DNA of 40,786 bases, taken from Clostridia bacterium (GTDB lineage: Bacteria > Bacillota > Clostridia > Saccharofermentanales > Saccharofermentanaceae). The notes beneath the pieces are model-generated. The model was not told the origin of the DNA, made no database searches, and worked only from the letters and a program-made list of their open reading frames with translations. Position 1 is the first letter of the stretch; each line of letters starts with the position of its first letter. The DNA is taken from NCBI GenBank assembly GCA_024403735.1, contig JAKSRG010000026.1:1-40786 (forward strand). The letters run 5' to 3'. The translations under genes and the position numbers were made by a program. Positions 33,915 to 40,786 of the stretch are shown here, piece after piece.

Positions 33915-35067
33915 AAGATACCAACTCCCCTGTAAATGCATTCAAAAAAACAGCACTAGACCAAGCTCCGCCATCCCCATAAGAAATCGAATAAATCGCC
34001 CATACAGGAACAAACATTATCTTGTTACCTGGATTAAAATCAGAGAAGCTTTGTACTCCAATTCTAATAGGGACATATACAAGCTCCGCACCATACGCAT
34101 TACAATAATTTCCAACTGAAAAATATGCCTCGCCAACTAACCCTGGCAATGCATTATCTATGCACTCTTCTAGTGGAATGACTTTTCCTGTTGAAACAGT
34201 CTCATATTCGTATTCATAATATTTAAAATCAACTATGGTACTAGTATCTTCATTCTTATAGCTAGTCCAATAATCATCTTCAATCAATGCTAAACCAAAA
34301 CCACCATATAAATCTCCATAGCGAAGACCCATTTGCATTCTATCATTATCCTTAGGCACACCAATAGGAATACCATCCATCATGGTTCTAACCGTGATGA
34401 ATTCAATATAGTCCTCTTTATCATAGTAAAACGAGAAGTCATCCTCCTCATATTTATTCATTTCAGCAACAGGGAAAGTATATGATGTGACAAATGGATA
34501 AAGCTCATACTTCTCATCTAACAACTCGATAATCTCACTCGCATTTGTAGCTTCATCATTTGAAGTATATGTATATGTGAGTGCTGCTTGATAAGATAAC
34601 TGCTGTCTATTCTCATCAGATGTAAGCACATAGAGCGCACCATATCCATTAAGTATTATCTCTTTCCAGACAGTACCATTTACATTAATAGAAGATCCAA
34701 AGTTTCCAACACTTGCTTCGTATATCGAAACCTCATCTATATCATAGCCATAGTACGTTAAGTCGATGTCGATAATATATCCATCAGGATTGTCAGTTGT
34801 ATCATCATAATGAGCTTTGATCGTGTGATTAATTGGGTCTATATCAAAGTCACATGCCGCCACTTCATATTCAGGCTGATGTGTCTCGAATGTAGGATAT
34901 GTCGTCTCCGTAAGCGGTCCCACTTCAGGTTCGGATACAGTCTCAATCGTAACTGGCTCGTAAGTCTTTACGTCACGTGAAGTCTCAGGTAGCTCAATAG
35001 TGCTATTTTGGCATGCGCAAAATAACATAGAAGAAATCAATACTGTCGCCACAAGCTTCTTTTTCAT
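33904..35067 (-). CDS. Lipoprotein with acidic, YycI/PepSY-like C-terminus
   Basis: A lipoprotein of 387 residues. Signal peptide MKKKLVATVLISSMLFCAC with Cys19. A Thr/Pro/Glu-rich linker (residues 22-65) is followed by a large beta-rich domain. The end (ELVYVPIRIGV, then IMFVPVWAIYS and SAVFLNAFTGELVSY) resembles the two-strand motif closing YycI/PepSY-like modules. GGGGAGGT precedes the ATG. It overlaps the solute-binding-like gene downstream by 11 bases, so the two are made together and probably form one surface complex. The function is unknown. Confidence 0.75.
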   Translation of the reverse strand: MKKKLVATVLISSMLFCACQNSTIELPETSRDVKTYEPVTIETVSEPEVGPLTETTYPTFETHQPEYEVAACDFDIDPINHTIKAHYDDTTDNPDGYIIDIDLTYYGYDIDEVSIYEASVGNFGSSINVNGTVWKEIILNGYGALYVLTSDENRQQLSYQAALTYTYTSNDEATNASEIIELLDEKYELYPFVTSYTFPVAEMNKYEEDDFSFYYDKEDYIEFITVRTMMDGIPIGVPKDNDRMQMGLRYGDLYGGFGLALIEDDYWTSYKNEDTSTIVDFKYYEYEYETVSTGKVIPLEECIDNALPGLVGEAYFSVGNYCNAYGAELVYVPIRIGVQSFSDFNPGNKIMFVPVWAIYSISYGDGGAWSSAVFLNAFTGELVSYAP

Positions 35068-35152
35068 AATACCTCCCCAAAAATGCGAGACTATATGTTT
35101 TGCTTTAATACTTCATCCGTAGACAATAGCTGATAAACTATATGATCATATA

Positions 35153-35896
35153 TCACTTCTCAACTACATCATAACTCAAACCGAATTCATCAAGTGTATC
35201 TTCGAGGGCGTATTCCAGAGCACCATTATAGAAATAGCCTGATACTGTGACTGCAACTACACCTTCGTGATTGTTGTGGAAGAATACCATGATGGCAAAA
35301 TCGAGCACATCTGTATCATAAATCCAGAGCTGATCCTCAAAATCATAATCAACAGCAAAAGACTTACCAGTGCTCATCACACTCAAAGCTGCAAGATAAT
35401 CCACACCTAATGAATGAGAAGCTGAGATCGAAAGCGCATTTGCCAAACCAGAAGCCAAACGCTCCTTAGCTGCATCTGACAAATCATCATATTCGAATTT
35501 TCCGTTGCTAGAGCTATTCATCATACTCGCAATATTACCTTCTGAAAAATCCACTACATAAACCTTATCATAGGATATCTGAGCGTCTCGGCAATCCTCG
35601 ATTATCTCGTTCGCTTCAAAACTTGCTAATACGGCAGAAAAGTACTCATCATCATTCATCAAATCAAGGAAATCGGAAATAGCAGCCTCCGAAGCTTCTT
35701 CCTTCCATTCATCAATATCTTCCTCAGAAGAACCCTTCTTGCCCTTCTTATCCTTCTTCTCATCATCCTCGTCTTCTTTCTCGACCTTTGTTGACTTCTT
35801 AGAAGACTTTTTACTGCCTGAACCTAACGCATCGCACGCTGACAAAGCTAACGAAACAACGAGCAAAATTGTGATTAATATAGTTCTCTTTTTCAT
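35153..35896 (-). CDS. Lipoprotein with charged Lys/Glu/Asp tether
   Basis: A lipoprotein of 247 residues. Signal peptide MKKRTILITILLVVSLALSAC, then a spacer of Ser, Lys, Glu and Asp (residues 22-60). The mature domain of about 180 residues is alpha/beta and acidic. It looks related in style, not clearly in sequence, to the lipoprotein pair at 241-1528. Same direction as the genes on both sides, with gaps of 85 and 39 bases. Function unknown. Confidence 0.75.
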   Translation of the reverse strand: MKKRTILITILLVVSLALSACDALGSGSKKSSKKSTKVEKEDEDDEKKDKKGKKGSSEEDIDEWKEEASEAAISDFLDLMNDDEYFSAVLASFEANEIIEDCRDAQISYDKVYVVDFSEGNIASMMNSSSNGKFEYDDLSDAAKERLASGLANALSISASHSLGVDYLAALSVMSTGKSFAVDYDFEDQLWIYDTDVLDFAIMVFFHNNHEGVVAVTVSGYFYNGALEYALEDTLDEFGLSYDVVEK

Positions 35897-35935
35897 ATAA
35901 TATATCCTTTCTCCCTCTACTCATAATCTATTATA

Positions 35936-36760
35936 TCAATTATAGTAACCAATAACTTCACAATCATCATCGCAACCAAATCGTTCTAATTTCGTATTAG
36001 CACTAATATTAATGGTCTTAAGATTATTCCTAGAACACATCAAGAGTCTTAAGTTTAAATTCGCGCTTACATCAAGCTTTCTGAGTTCATTATCGGTACA
36101 GAACACCGCTTCCAGATTTTCACAATCACTGACATCCAATTTAACAAGCAGATTGTCGCTACAATTAACTGATTTCAAGTTGTAATTCTTAGACAAATCC
36201 AGCTTCGTCAATCGATTAAAATCACACCACAATGACTCTAGCGCTTCACACTTACTTACATCGATACTCTCAAGATTACAACTCGAACAATCCAATTTAG
36301 TCAACTTAGGCTTACTACCTAAATTCAGCTTAGTTAGATTTGGAGCGAAGTTTATACGGAGAAGCTCAAGTTGTTCGTTATTAAGCAAATTAATCTTCTC
36401 AACATCAGACTTTTCTATAGTTAACTCCTTAAGATAAATCTGATTAGTGAAATCCAATTCCTCGCAATCACTCAAATCATAAATCTGTATTCTTTCTAGA
36501 AAAAAGAAATACTTTAATTCAATAGATGCTACCTCACCATTTGTCTCTAACATATCAAGCACAACGATTTGCTTATTTTCTTCTATGCTTAATATGCCAT
36601 CGTGATCCGTATCACGTAACTCAACCCAGAAACAAATTGACCCAAAGTGTTCCTCATCAATTGGTACATCTACTGGTATAACTTCCCTATGTGAAGAGCA
36701 ACCAACCAGCAATACTATGGTGAACATCATTGCAACCAATGTAAATACCCTTCTTATCAT
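35936..36760 (-). CDS. Leucine-rich-repeat lipoprotein with EF-hand-like motif
   Basis: A lipoprotein of 274 residues. Signal peptide MIRRVFTLVAMMFTIVLLVG with a VGC lipobox. DTDHDGILSIEE near residue 52 matches a calcium-binding EF-hand/dockerin loop. It is followed by about eight leucine-rich repeats of 20-21 residues (LTKLDLSKNYNLKSVNCSDN type) of the internalin-J/Cys-rich class. LRR lipoproteins usually mediate protein or carbohydrate contacts at the cell surface. It is the first gene of the minus-strand lipoprotein run, with AAGGG before the ATG. Confidence 0.85.
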   Translation of the reverse strand: MIRRVFTLVAMMFTIVLLVGCSSHREVIPVDVPIDEEHFGSICFWVELRDTDHDGILSIEENKQIVVLDMLETNGEVASIELKYFFFLERIQIYDLSDCEELDFTNQIYLKELTIEKSDVEKINLLNNEQLELLRINFAPNLTKLNLGSKPKLTKLDCSSCNLESIDVSKCEALESLWCDFNRLTKLDLSKNYNLKSVNCSDNLLVKLDVSDCENLEAVFCTDNELRKLDVSANLNLRLLMCSRNNLKTINISANTKLERFGCDDDCEVIGYYN

Positions 36761-37219
36761 AGATATCCCTTTCTGCCAATTCTAGGCTAAGCTAGTATTC
36801 TCTACTTAGAATTCTACTTATGAAAGGAATTATTCATACTCTACAAACACTACTATTTGCTGGGAGTAAATGAAGCATTTAATTGCACATTACTAGTCTC
36901 ATCTTTATCAAGCCAAGATCGGTGGTGCCTTTTTCGTACTTAGATTATGTCATCTTGCCATATACCATTCAACGAATTGGAAGTCTCAATTACATGAGAA
37001 GAGTAGTTATATTAGCATCATCAACCCTTGTTCATAGCTTATTAATGCTAGCCTGACAACGCTAGTTTGATATGACCTGCTCGAAAACACTGCTAAAATG
37101 ACAAAAAAAATCACGTTTTCGTGCCCTTCAACTCAAAAATCATAAATTGTTCTCAAAAACATAACATTTACAAATAACATTTACATTTATAAGAGAGTAA
37201 AATACTAGTGGGGGTTATT
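36761..37219. other. 459-base gap between divergent genes
   Basis: No gene, clear terminator or long repeat is seen. The stretch holds the promoters of both divergent neighbours. TTTACA words at 37167 and 37180 and TATAAG/TAAAAT words at 37188-37203 are compatible with a promoter for the GGDEF-EAL gene but are not decisive in such AT-rich DNA. Confidence 0.5.
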
Positions 37220-38932
37220 ATGATTATTATTCGGTCTGGGCAGACCGTTGAGAGGGGCAATTTAGTGAGTAGGGTAGCAAGTAGTAGTTTATATAAGATA
37301 TTGAGTCAGATTTCTGATCAGAGTTTTGATCCAGATCTTATTTTTAGTGCTTTTAGGAAAGAAATTCCAGCTTTTGTTGATGAATATAGCATTGTGCTTC
37401 TTAAGGCCAGTATTTATGAGCCTGTTAGAAGAAGTATCAGGATGAATGTTACAGACATCGAGTTATACAACGCTCATGTCGAGAATGATACCAATAGTAT
37501 TGAATTGGAATTCAAGATTGTTAATGGTGGTAAAGTTGTGATTACTACAGTAATGTCACCTAATTCTATTTGGACTGAAGAAGCCAAGGAAGATAACTAT
37601 GTCCTTTCACGTCTCATTTTCCTACTTGTTGGCCGCGCGAAAACAACCATGTCTCTCAAGAATATTATGTTTACTGATAGACTTACAGGCATTTCTAACG
37701 AAGCTAGCCTTGGTCAGTTCATGAACAAGGCAATTTCGATGGGTGTTTTCGCTAATTACTGCTCAAACTTCGTAAACATCAAGAATATGAAAGTTATTAA
37801 TAGCAGGTATTCGGATTCCATCGGCAATGTAATTTTGACAGGATATGCACAGAAGTTGAGTGCTTTTGCTGAAGAAAGAGGCAACGGAATTGCTGCGCGT
37901 CTTGGCGGCGATAATTTCCTTGTATTTATAGAAGCAGATAAGGAAAATGAATTTCTTGAGTTCATTAAGGATATTCATATTCTTTACACTAGCTGTGACG
38001 ATGTTCCTGTTAAGGTTGATTCCAGAGTTGGTTATTACTTCATAAAAAAGGGTGATGGCTTAAATGACGTCATGAGTAATGCTGATATTGCTTGTAAGCT
38101 TGCTCGTAATGATACATATCCAGATTATGTTATGTTCGAACCTTCAATGATGATTCATACACTTAAGATGAAGCAGCTCGAGCAGAATATTCCTGATGCT
38201 ATTAAGAATAGAGAATTCGTTGTTTACTACCAGCCTAAGGCTGACATCTCTGAAGAAGGCAATTATAAGACTAATGGTGCCGAGGCACTTGTTAGATGGG
38301 GCAAAGATGGCGAGCTGATTCCTCCTGGTGAATTCATCCCTGCACTTGAAAAGAGTGGACTTGTCTCATTGATTGACTACTATGTTTTGGAGCAGGTCTG
38401 CGTAGACATCACTAAGTGGATTTCAATGGGTCTTAAGCCAGTTAAGGTATCATCTAACTTCTCAAGAAGACATCTTCACGATGCAATGTTCGCCGATAAG
38501 GTTGAGGCAATCATCAAGAAACACAATGTTGATCCTAGCCTAATCGAGATTGAGATTACAGAATCTTACGAAGCTGAGGACATGGAGGCACTCAAGAGAT
38601 TCGAGCAGCGAATGCACTTGCTCGGTGTTGAACTCTCAGTTGATGATTTTGGTAGTGGTTTCTCTTCAATTCGAATGATTAAGAATATCGTTTCAGATAC
38701 TATCAAGATTGATAAGAGCATCATTGACGGTGTCGGTGATAACGGCTCAGAAGATATTATCATCAGCCATATTATTAGTATGATTAATAGTCTTGGCAAG
38801 AAAATCGTCGCAGAAGGTGTTGAGACAGAGAAGCAGGCGAAGTTCCTTCGTATGAATAACTGTATGAACATCCAGGGCTTCTTGTATGCACGCCCTTGCG
38901 CTGAAGAGATATTTGTAAATTATTTGAAGTAA
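37220..38932 (+). CDS. Degenerate GGDEF plus intact EAL protein
   Basis: A protein of 570 residues. An N-terminal unknown region (1-145) is followed by a GGDEF domain (about 150-310) whose signature reads LGGDNFL instead of GGDEF, so cyclase activity is doubtful. The EAL domain (about 320-570) keeps its metal and catalytic residues: GAEALVRW near 353, SNFSRRHL, EIEITES, VDDFGSGFSS, IKIDKS and VAEGVETE. It is therefore probably a c-di-GMP phosphodiesterase, with the GGDEF part possibly a GTP sensor. No membrane helix or signal peptide is seen. The ATG at 37220 is preferred; a GTG at 37208 lies inside the GGGGG-rich ribosome site. Confidence 0.92.
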   Translation: MIIIRSGQTVERGNLVSRVASSSLYKILSQISDQSFDPDLIFSAFRKEIPAFVDEYSIVLLKASIYEPVRRSIRMNVTDIELYNAHVENDTNSIELEFKIVNGGKVVITTVMSPNSIWTEEAKEDNYVLSRLIFLLVGRAKTTMSLKNIMFTDRLTGISNEASLGQFMNKAISMGVFANYCSNFVNIKNMKVINSRYSDSIGNVILTGYAQKLSAFAEERGNGIAARLGGDNFLVFIEADKENEFLEFIKDIHILYTSCDDVPVKVDSRVGYYFIKKGDGLNDVMSNADIACKLARNDTYPDYVMFEPSMMIHTLKMKQLEQNIPDAIKNREFVVYYQPKADISEEGNYKTNGAEALVRWGKDGELIPPGEFIPALEKSGLVSLIDYYVLEQVCVDITKWISMGLKPVKVSSNFSRRHLHDAMFADKVEAIIKKHNVDPSLIEIEITESYEAEDMEALKRFEQRMHLLGVELSVDDFGSGFSSIRMIKNIVSDTIKIDKSIIDGVGDNGSEDIIISHIISMINSLGKKIVAEGVETEKQAKFLRMNNCMNIQGFLYARPCAEEIFVNYLK

Positions 38933-38990
38933 TACGATTGATGGCTGTAATGTCATAAATCGGATGAGCGAGGTTGCAATAGATTAGAGT

Positions 38991-39458
38991 ATGAAGACAC
39001 TCGGAATAAAGATGGCCATATTTATGGGAGTGACAGTAAGCCTTGTCCTCTCTTTAGTTGGTACACTCATGAGCGGACACTTTACAGTCATCTCATGGGC
39101 TATATCCTTTGTGGTTTCGCTTATTATCTCATGGGTGATTGGTTTAATTATCCCTATTAGAAAAATCTGCAACATTGCATGTGAGAAGGCTGGCACAAAG
39201 CCAAATACTCGCAAGGGTAATGCGATCGGTAGTCTAATATCAGATTTGATTTATACACCTATCATCACTACTTCAATGGTCGTAATCATGCTGAACAATG
39301 CAGCTAAGCATGCTCCAGCTGGCGCAGTTCCTTCAGTAGGACAAGTGCTTCCACTATCACTTATCGTATCGCTAGTTGTTGGATTTGTTGTTATCTTCAT
39401 AGCTCAGCCTTTGTTCATACATATGCTTATGAAGGACATCCAGAAAACAAATCACTAA
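38991..39458 (+). CDS. Four-TM membrane protein
   Basis: A protein of 155 residues with four hydrophobic helices (about 7-27, 32-53, 78-101 and 122-145) and a basic loop (RKICNIACEKAGTKPNTRKG). Layout and length resemble a doubled DUF2798-like module, but this is a weak match. It lies 58 bases after the GGDEF-EAL stop, same direction. The ribosome site is weak; MAIFMG at 39012 is an alternative start. Role unknown. Confidence 0.7.
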   Translation: MKTLGIKMAIFMGVTVSLVLSLVGTLMSGHFTVISWAISFVVSLIISWVIGLIIPIRKICNIACEKAGTKPNTRKGNAIGSLISDLIYTPIITTSMVVIMLNNAAKHAPAGAVPSVGQVLPLSLIVSLVVGFVVIFIAQPLFIHMLMKDIQKTNH

Positions 39459-39464
39459 CAGATA

Positions 39465-40124
39465 TCATTCTTCCCTATTATGCTGAGCAACTTCACCAGT
39501 TATCAGGTTATGTTCATGTACTATATTCATCTTAAGCTTATTCTCTTTGCAGGAATATACTCTATAGTGCTTAATGAACTCTACGACCTTTTCCCCTTCA
39601 TAATGATATTCATGAAGTTCACTAGTAATAATCAGATTGTCCAAAGCATACAAATCTTCTTGAACGACTTCAGGACGAATGGAAGTGACACTATACATAG
39701 TCGTAAGATTGTTTTTAGCCTCTGTGAGAATTATGCGATTTAATTCTTTACTTACAGCAATATCACCATCAGAAACATAGTACAAATAACCGACAGTGAG
39801 ATCATCATGTTTCTCATATAGGATTACATAATCTGTAATGCCGCGGGTTGTTTTCGAGATAAGGACCAACTCATCCTTCTCATCAAAGAAGTACTTAAAT
39901 CCTGTATGCTCCTTACGAGGTCTAATAAGTAATTTGCCTCGCTTAAGGTTGCTGCATATTATCTCAAAGTGAGATGGACTATAGTAGCCCTCCAAGTATG
40001 AATAAGTATCCGATGCATATTCTGTACGAACTGCATTCTGCATAGTGTCAGATATCAATCTGCCTGGGTACTCTAACCTCTTACTTATTAGTTCAATTAG
40101 TAGCTTCTCAATCTCATTTATCAT
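39465..40124 (-). CDS. Uncharacterised protein
   Basis: A protein of 219 residues, convergent with the four-TM gene (six-base gap). The N-terminus is helical. The middle is a run of antiparallel beta strands (FEIICSNLKRGKLLIRP, YFFDEKDELVLISK, YVILYEKHDDLTVGYLYYVS), followed by more strands. There is no signal peptide or membrane helix and no known family. Confidence 0.65.
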   Translation of the reverse strand: MINEIEKLLIELISKRLEYPGRLISDTMQNAVRTEYASDTYSYLEGYYSPSHFEIICSNLKRGKLLIRPRKEHTGFKYFFDEKDELVLISKTTRGITDYVILYEKHDDLTVGYLYYVSDGDIAVSKELNRIILTEAKNNLTTMYSVTSIRPEVVQEDLYALDNLIITSELHEYHYEGEKVVEFIKHYRVYSCKENKLKMNIVHEHNLITGEVAQHNREE

Positions 40125-40178
40125 CTAGTAATTCTCTTTCCTTATACGCATAATCACACATAATATTAAATCATATTC

Positions 40179-40448
40179 TCAAAGTCCATTTTCAATAGCT
40201 TCTTTATTGAACCTGTTAACATATTGGACTGTACTTACAAACGACTGATTCTTCCCGTGTGTTAGATTAACATCCTCAAGGAATATATTTGCAACAGTAG
40301 AATATATGGATGTATATGGAACATTTTTATGTAATTTAATTGTATGGATACTAAAAACATCGAACAAGGCTAGAAAATCTAGATGTTTGATGGGTAAATT
40401 ATAGCAGTGACCCAGAACCAAGAACTTATCAGTTCCTGTAACACCCAC
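40179..40448 (-). CDS. Doubtful 89-residue ORF, perhaps a gene remnant
   Basis: The frame opens directly after a stop codon with a GTG and has no ribosome site. The sequence is protein-like (IYSTVANIFLEDVNL, then FVSTVQYVNRFNKEAIENG), so it may be the 3' end of a gene that lost its start. A short hairpin (40435-40455) overlaps the GTG. Confidence 0.35.
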   Translation of the reverse strand: MGVTGTDKFLVLGHCYNLPIKHLDFLALFDVFSIHTIKLHKNVPYTSIYSTVANIFLEDVNLTHGKNQSFVSTVQYVNRFNKEAIENGL

Positions 40449-40455
40449 TTACAGG
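40435..40455. repeat. Short hairpin at the start of the doubtful ORF
   Basis: CCTGTAA (40435-40441) pairs with TTACAGG (40449-40455) around a seven-base loop. No U-tract follows on either strand. Role unknown. Confidence 0.35.
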
Positions 40456-40525
40456 TAACGACTTGGGGACTCGTTCAATCATTTAGGATAAGATTGCCAG
40501 ACTGGGCTACGGGATTAGACCAAAC

Positions 40526-40552
40526 AAAAAAGCAGGACTCAAAAATCCTGCT
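40526..40552 (-). terminator. Strong terminator downstream of the right-edge genes
   Basis: AGCAGGA (40531-40537) pairs perfectly with TCCTGCT (40546-40552) around an eight-base loop, and on the minus strand TTTTTTG follows. It lies 23 bases past the stop of the decayed gene at 40576-40739, so it ends that operon. Confidence 0.85.
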
Positions 40553-40575
40553 TCTTCATTAGTTATTAATCTCAA

Positions 40576-40739
40576 TTAATATGGAAAACTGTACTTATAA
40601 ACATTTCCATCGTCCATGAGAATCTTGTTGTGCTGAACTGCTACCTGGAAATCTATTGGCTCACCATGTACTTCGATCAAATCATCATCCTAGATTAGGG
40701 AAATTGAAATTAGCAACTCATTTAAATCCTTATTTTCAT
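40576..40739 (-). pseudogene. Small gene broken by a frameshift and an amber stop
   Basis: The C-terminal frame reads LIEVHGEPIDFQVAVQHNK, then ILMDDGNVYKYSFPY and stops at 40576. Upstream in the same frame come DDD, a TAG stop at 40690-40692, and then HENKDLNELLISISLI. The ATG at 40739 overlaps the stop of the preceding gene as ATGA and is followed by A-rich DNA; one extra A in that run would join it to the frame as MKNKDLNELL. Thus a gene of about 54 codons seems broken by a one-base loss and a nonsense change. A TTG at 40680 could still start a 34-residue product. Family unknown. Confidence 0.6.
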
Positions 40740-40786
40740 GTTATTAGTTCTTTAATTTCTTTTACATATTCATCAGGCCTATTCAG
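40736..40786 (-). CDS. 3' end of a gene running off the window
   Basis: Sixteen codons and a TGA are visible (ending NRPDEYVKEIKELIT). The stop overlaps the ATG of the decayed gene downstream as ATGA, the usual sign of translational coupling. Too little is present to assign a family. Confidence 0.6.
   Translation of the reverse strand: MNRPDEYVKEIKELIT

Noticed and set aside
37081..37130. CACG-TTTTC-GTG hairpin as a terminator
   Set aside because: The stem is only four bases and its T-tract neighbours no gene end.
40431..40490. tRNA-like fold around the hairpin near 40435
   Set aside because: Only one stem is visible; no acceptor stem, anticodon arm or T-arm consensus.

Overview
The window looks like a chromosomal segment of a low-GC Firmicute, most likely a Lachnospiraceae of the Butyrivibrio/Pseudobutyrivibrio kind. 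This is inferred from the AT-rich coding sequence with strong AGGAGG-type ribosome sites, the many type II lipoproteins, a secreted SGNH esterase with a long TPKPT linker and DUF4214 repeats, and a GGDEF/EAL protein. No rRNA or tRNA gene, complete insertion sequence or true CRISPR array was recognised. Most genes are on the minus strand.

Layout. (1) 1-5.8 kb: a structured non-coding left edge, two tandem paralogous lipoproteins, a small helical protein, and a two-gene operon ending in a zinc-ribbon/coiled-coil/TM/DUF6273 membrane protein. (2) 5.8-9.6 kb: one very large modular secreted enzyme (SGNH esterase, a DUF4832-like barrel, a Thr/Pro/Lys linker, four DUF4214 repeats). (3) 9.9-24 kb: a defence-type island. 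It holds a solitary HinfI/CcrM-like DNA methyltransferase with a RAMA domain; a Smr-domain protein overlapping a gene with a possible nuclease core, divergent from a regulator with two HTH domains; a GmrSD-like DUF262/DUF1524 protein; and a type I restriction-modification operon hsdM-hsdS-X-hsdR. X is a DUF3644 protein carrying a HEPN RxxxxH motif. (4) 24.2-28.2 kb: an HscC-type Hsp70 overlapping a membrane J-like protein without HPD, then small uncharacterised genes. (5) 28.3-36.8 kb: two convergent paralogous lipoproteins related to solute-binding proteins, on either side of about 1 kb of non-coding DNA, followed by three more lipoprotein genes, one with LRRs. (6) 37.2-40.8 kb: a GGDEF-EAL protein with a degenerate GGDNF site, a four-TM protein, uncharacterised genes, and a small decayed gene at the right edge.

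The most unusual structure is the non-coding DNA at 30.92-31.72 kb. Two different families of imperfect palindromes lie end to end, and both have 36-nt units on a nearly constant 61-62 bp period (6 units with 26-nt spacers, then 7 units with 25-nt spacers). The architecture recalls CRISPR, but the units are degenerate and hairpin-forming and there is no cas gene. At least one pair of changes in the second array is compensatory. The second point of interest is the HEPN protein embedded between hsdS and hsdR, in the position that prrC-like anticodon nucleases occupy in other type I loci, with a GmrSD-like gene directly downstream.

How the genes may work together (inference): HsdM and HsdS modify, HsdR cuts, and the HEPN protein may be a fallback RNase that HsdR inhibition releases. 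The lipoprotein clusters and the big esterase are surface or polysaccharide functions. HscC and its J-like partner form a dedicated chaperone pair.
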